A stretch of DNA of 6,237 bases from the NCBI GenBank assembly GCA_937921835.1, contig CAKZVG010000711.1, forward strand, positions 1 through 6,237. The letters are read 5' to 3'. Below, in pieces: positions 5,677 to 6,237 of the stretch. The translations under genes and the position numbers were made by a program. This DNA is from an uncultured Bryobacteraceae bacterium (GTDB lineage Bacteria; Acidobacteriota; Terriglobia; Bryobacterales; Bryobacteraceae). How positions within the stretch are numbered: position 1 is the stretch's first letter; each line of letters starts with the position of its first letter. The notes under the pieces are model-generated. The model was not told the origin of the DNA. It did no database searches and saw only the letters and a list, made by a program, of their open reading frames with translations.

Positions 5677-6237
5677 TCCATACCGGACTGGACCAGGCCT
5701 TGGCGGTGTTCAACTGCTCTACGCGCAGATAGTAATAGTCGCCGCTTTTGGGCGCCGTGCGGTCCTGGTAAGCAAAGTTCACATCCAGCGGGCCGGCGGT
5801 GTCGGCCAGATCGCACTCGACAAACACCGCCGGGCTCACGCCCATCTTCTGCATGTAGGGATGCTTGACGCGGTCTCCCACCGCCTTGCTCCAGTGGAAG
5901 AACCCTTCCTTGCGGAGCGCCGCCAGCGGAATCTTCACTTCAATCGTGCCAGCCTGTTCGGGGTCTTCCAGGCGGAACTCCAGGTCCGCGCCCCCGGCCC
6001 GCGAGATGTCGGCCAGAAAGCCGTCGCGGTCGTTCGACACCGCCGCCGTATGCCAGGCGATGGCCCGTTCGCCATCCTGCCGCACGCTCTCGAACGCCTG
6101 ATCGAGGTTGACCGTCCCGCGCAGCGACAGCAGCCCGGCGGAAGCGCTCAGCCGTCCCTTGGTCATGCCAACCGCCGCGCGGCGTTGATAGATGTTGTCG
6201 CCCCAGATCACGCGCACCAGGTTGCTCTGGCGCCGCC
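5663..6237 (-). CDS. C-terminal part of a protein resembling CehA/McbA- or DUF3604-type proteins (5' end outside window)
   Basis: About 190 codons are visible; the frame is open to the right edge (reading RRQSNLVRVIWGDNIYQ), so the true start lies outside. The stop is TGA at 5663-5665. The visible part looks like a beta-rich C-terminal domain: a segment with GRLSASAGLLSLRGTVNL, the EFRLEDPEQAGTIEVKIPLA region, HPYMQKMGVSPAVFVECDLA, and the ending SGDYYYLRVEQLNTAKAWSS then PVWIKVP. From memory, endings of the type DYYY-R-Q-----AWSSP-W are common in CehA/McbA-like PHP metallohydrolases and DUF3604 proteins. The metal-binding catalytic part would be upstream and is not seen, so the function is tentative. 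No link to the T6SS genes is evident; it reads in the same direction but is ~700 bases from the tssB promoter. Confidence 0.75.
   Translation of the reverse strand, partial: RRQSNLVRVIWGDNIYQRRAAVGMTKGRLSASAGLLSLRGTVNLDQAFESVRQDGERAIAWHTAAVSNDRDGFLADISRAGGADLEFRLEDPEQAGTIEVKIPLAALRKEGFFHWSKAVGDRVKHPYMQKMGVSPAVFVECDLADTAGPLDVNFAYQDRTAPKSGDYYYLRVEQLNTAKAWSSPVWIKVP

Noticed and set aside
1..6237. CRISPR arrays, tRNA or rRNA genes, insertion sequences
   Set aside because: I looked for spaced direct repeats, cloverleaf folds, transposase motifs and terminal repeats on both strands and saw none.

Overview
The window carries part of a type VI secretion system (T6SS) on the minus strand. Three adjacent genes encode the contractile sheath and inner tube: tssB, tssC and hcp. 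They are flanked by two genes that run off the window: a Ser/Thr protein kinase with TPR-like repeats on the left, and a secreted-hydrolase-like C-terminus on the right. All intact genes read leftwards. The DNA is GC-rich with GC-rich third codon positions. A Hanks-type kinase fused to TPR-like repeats next to T6SS genes would fit an Acidobacteriota (Bryobacter/Solibacter-like) genome. That assignment is an inference from gene style; no marker gene in the window proves it.

Layout from right to left, in the direction of transcription: (a) 6237-5663, the last ~190 codons of a protein ending in a motif common at the C-terminus of CehA/McbA- or DUF3604-type proteins. (b) 5676-5408 on the opposite strand, a frameshifted TPR gene remnant that converges on it and overlaps its 3' end by 14 bases. 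(c) ~4961-5400, sequence with no supported gene. (d) 4960-4932, a near-consensus sigma-70 promoter (TTGACT, 17 bp, TATACT), followed by a ~350-base GC-rich leader with a strong hairpin. (e) tssB 4575-4036 and tssC 4043-2556, overlapping by 8 bases. (f) A 71-base spacer with a perfect 9-bp-stem hairpin, then hcp 2484-1999. (g) A ~500-base stretch without a convincing gene. (h) A cluster of TTAG/CTAA half-sites next to a second sigma-70-like promoter. (i) The kinase, starting at 1373 and running off the left edge.

TssB and TssC co-assemble into the contractile sheath around a tube of stacked Hcp rings; their overlap and spacing fit one transcript. The hairpin just before hcp may help set the high Hcp to sheath ratio such systems need. 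The kinase could be a regulator of the secretion system (PpkA-like threonine phosphorylation is known elsewhere) or an unrelated neighbour. It appears to have its own promoter. No baseplate, membrane-complex, ClpV, VgrG or FHA gene is visible here, so the rest of the apparatus must lie elsewhere.
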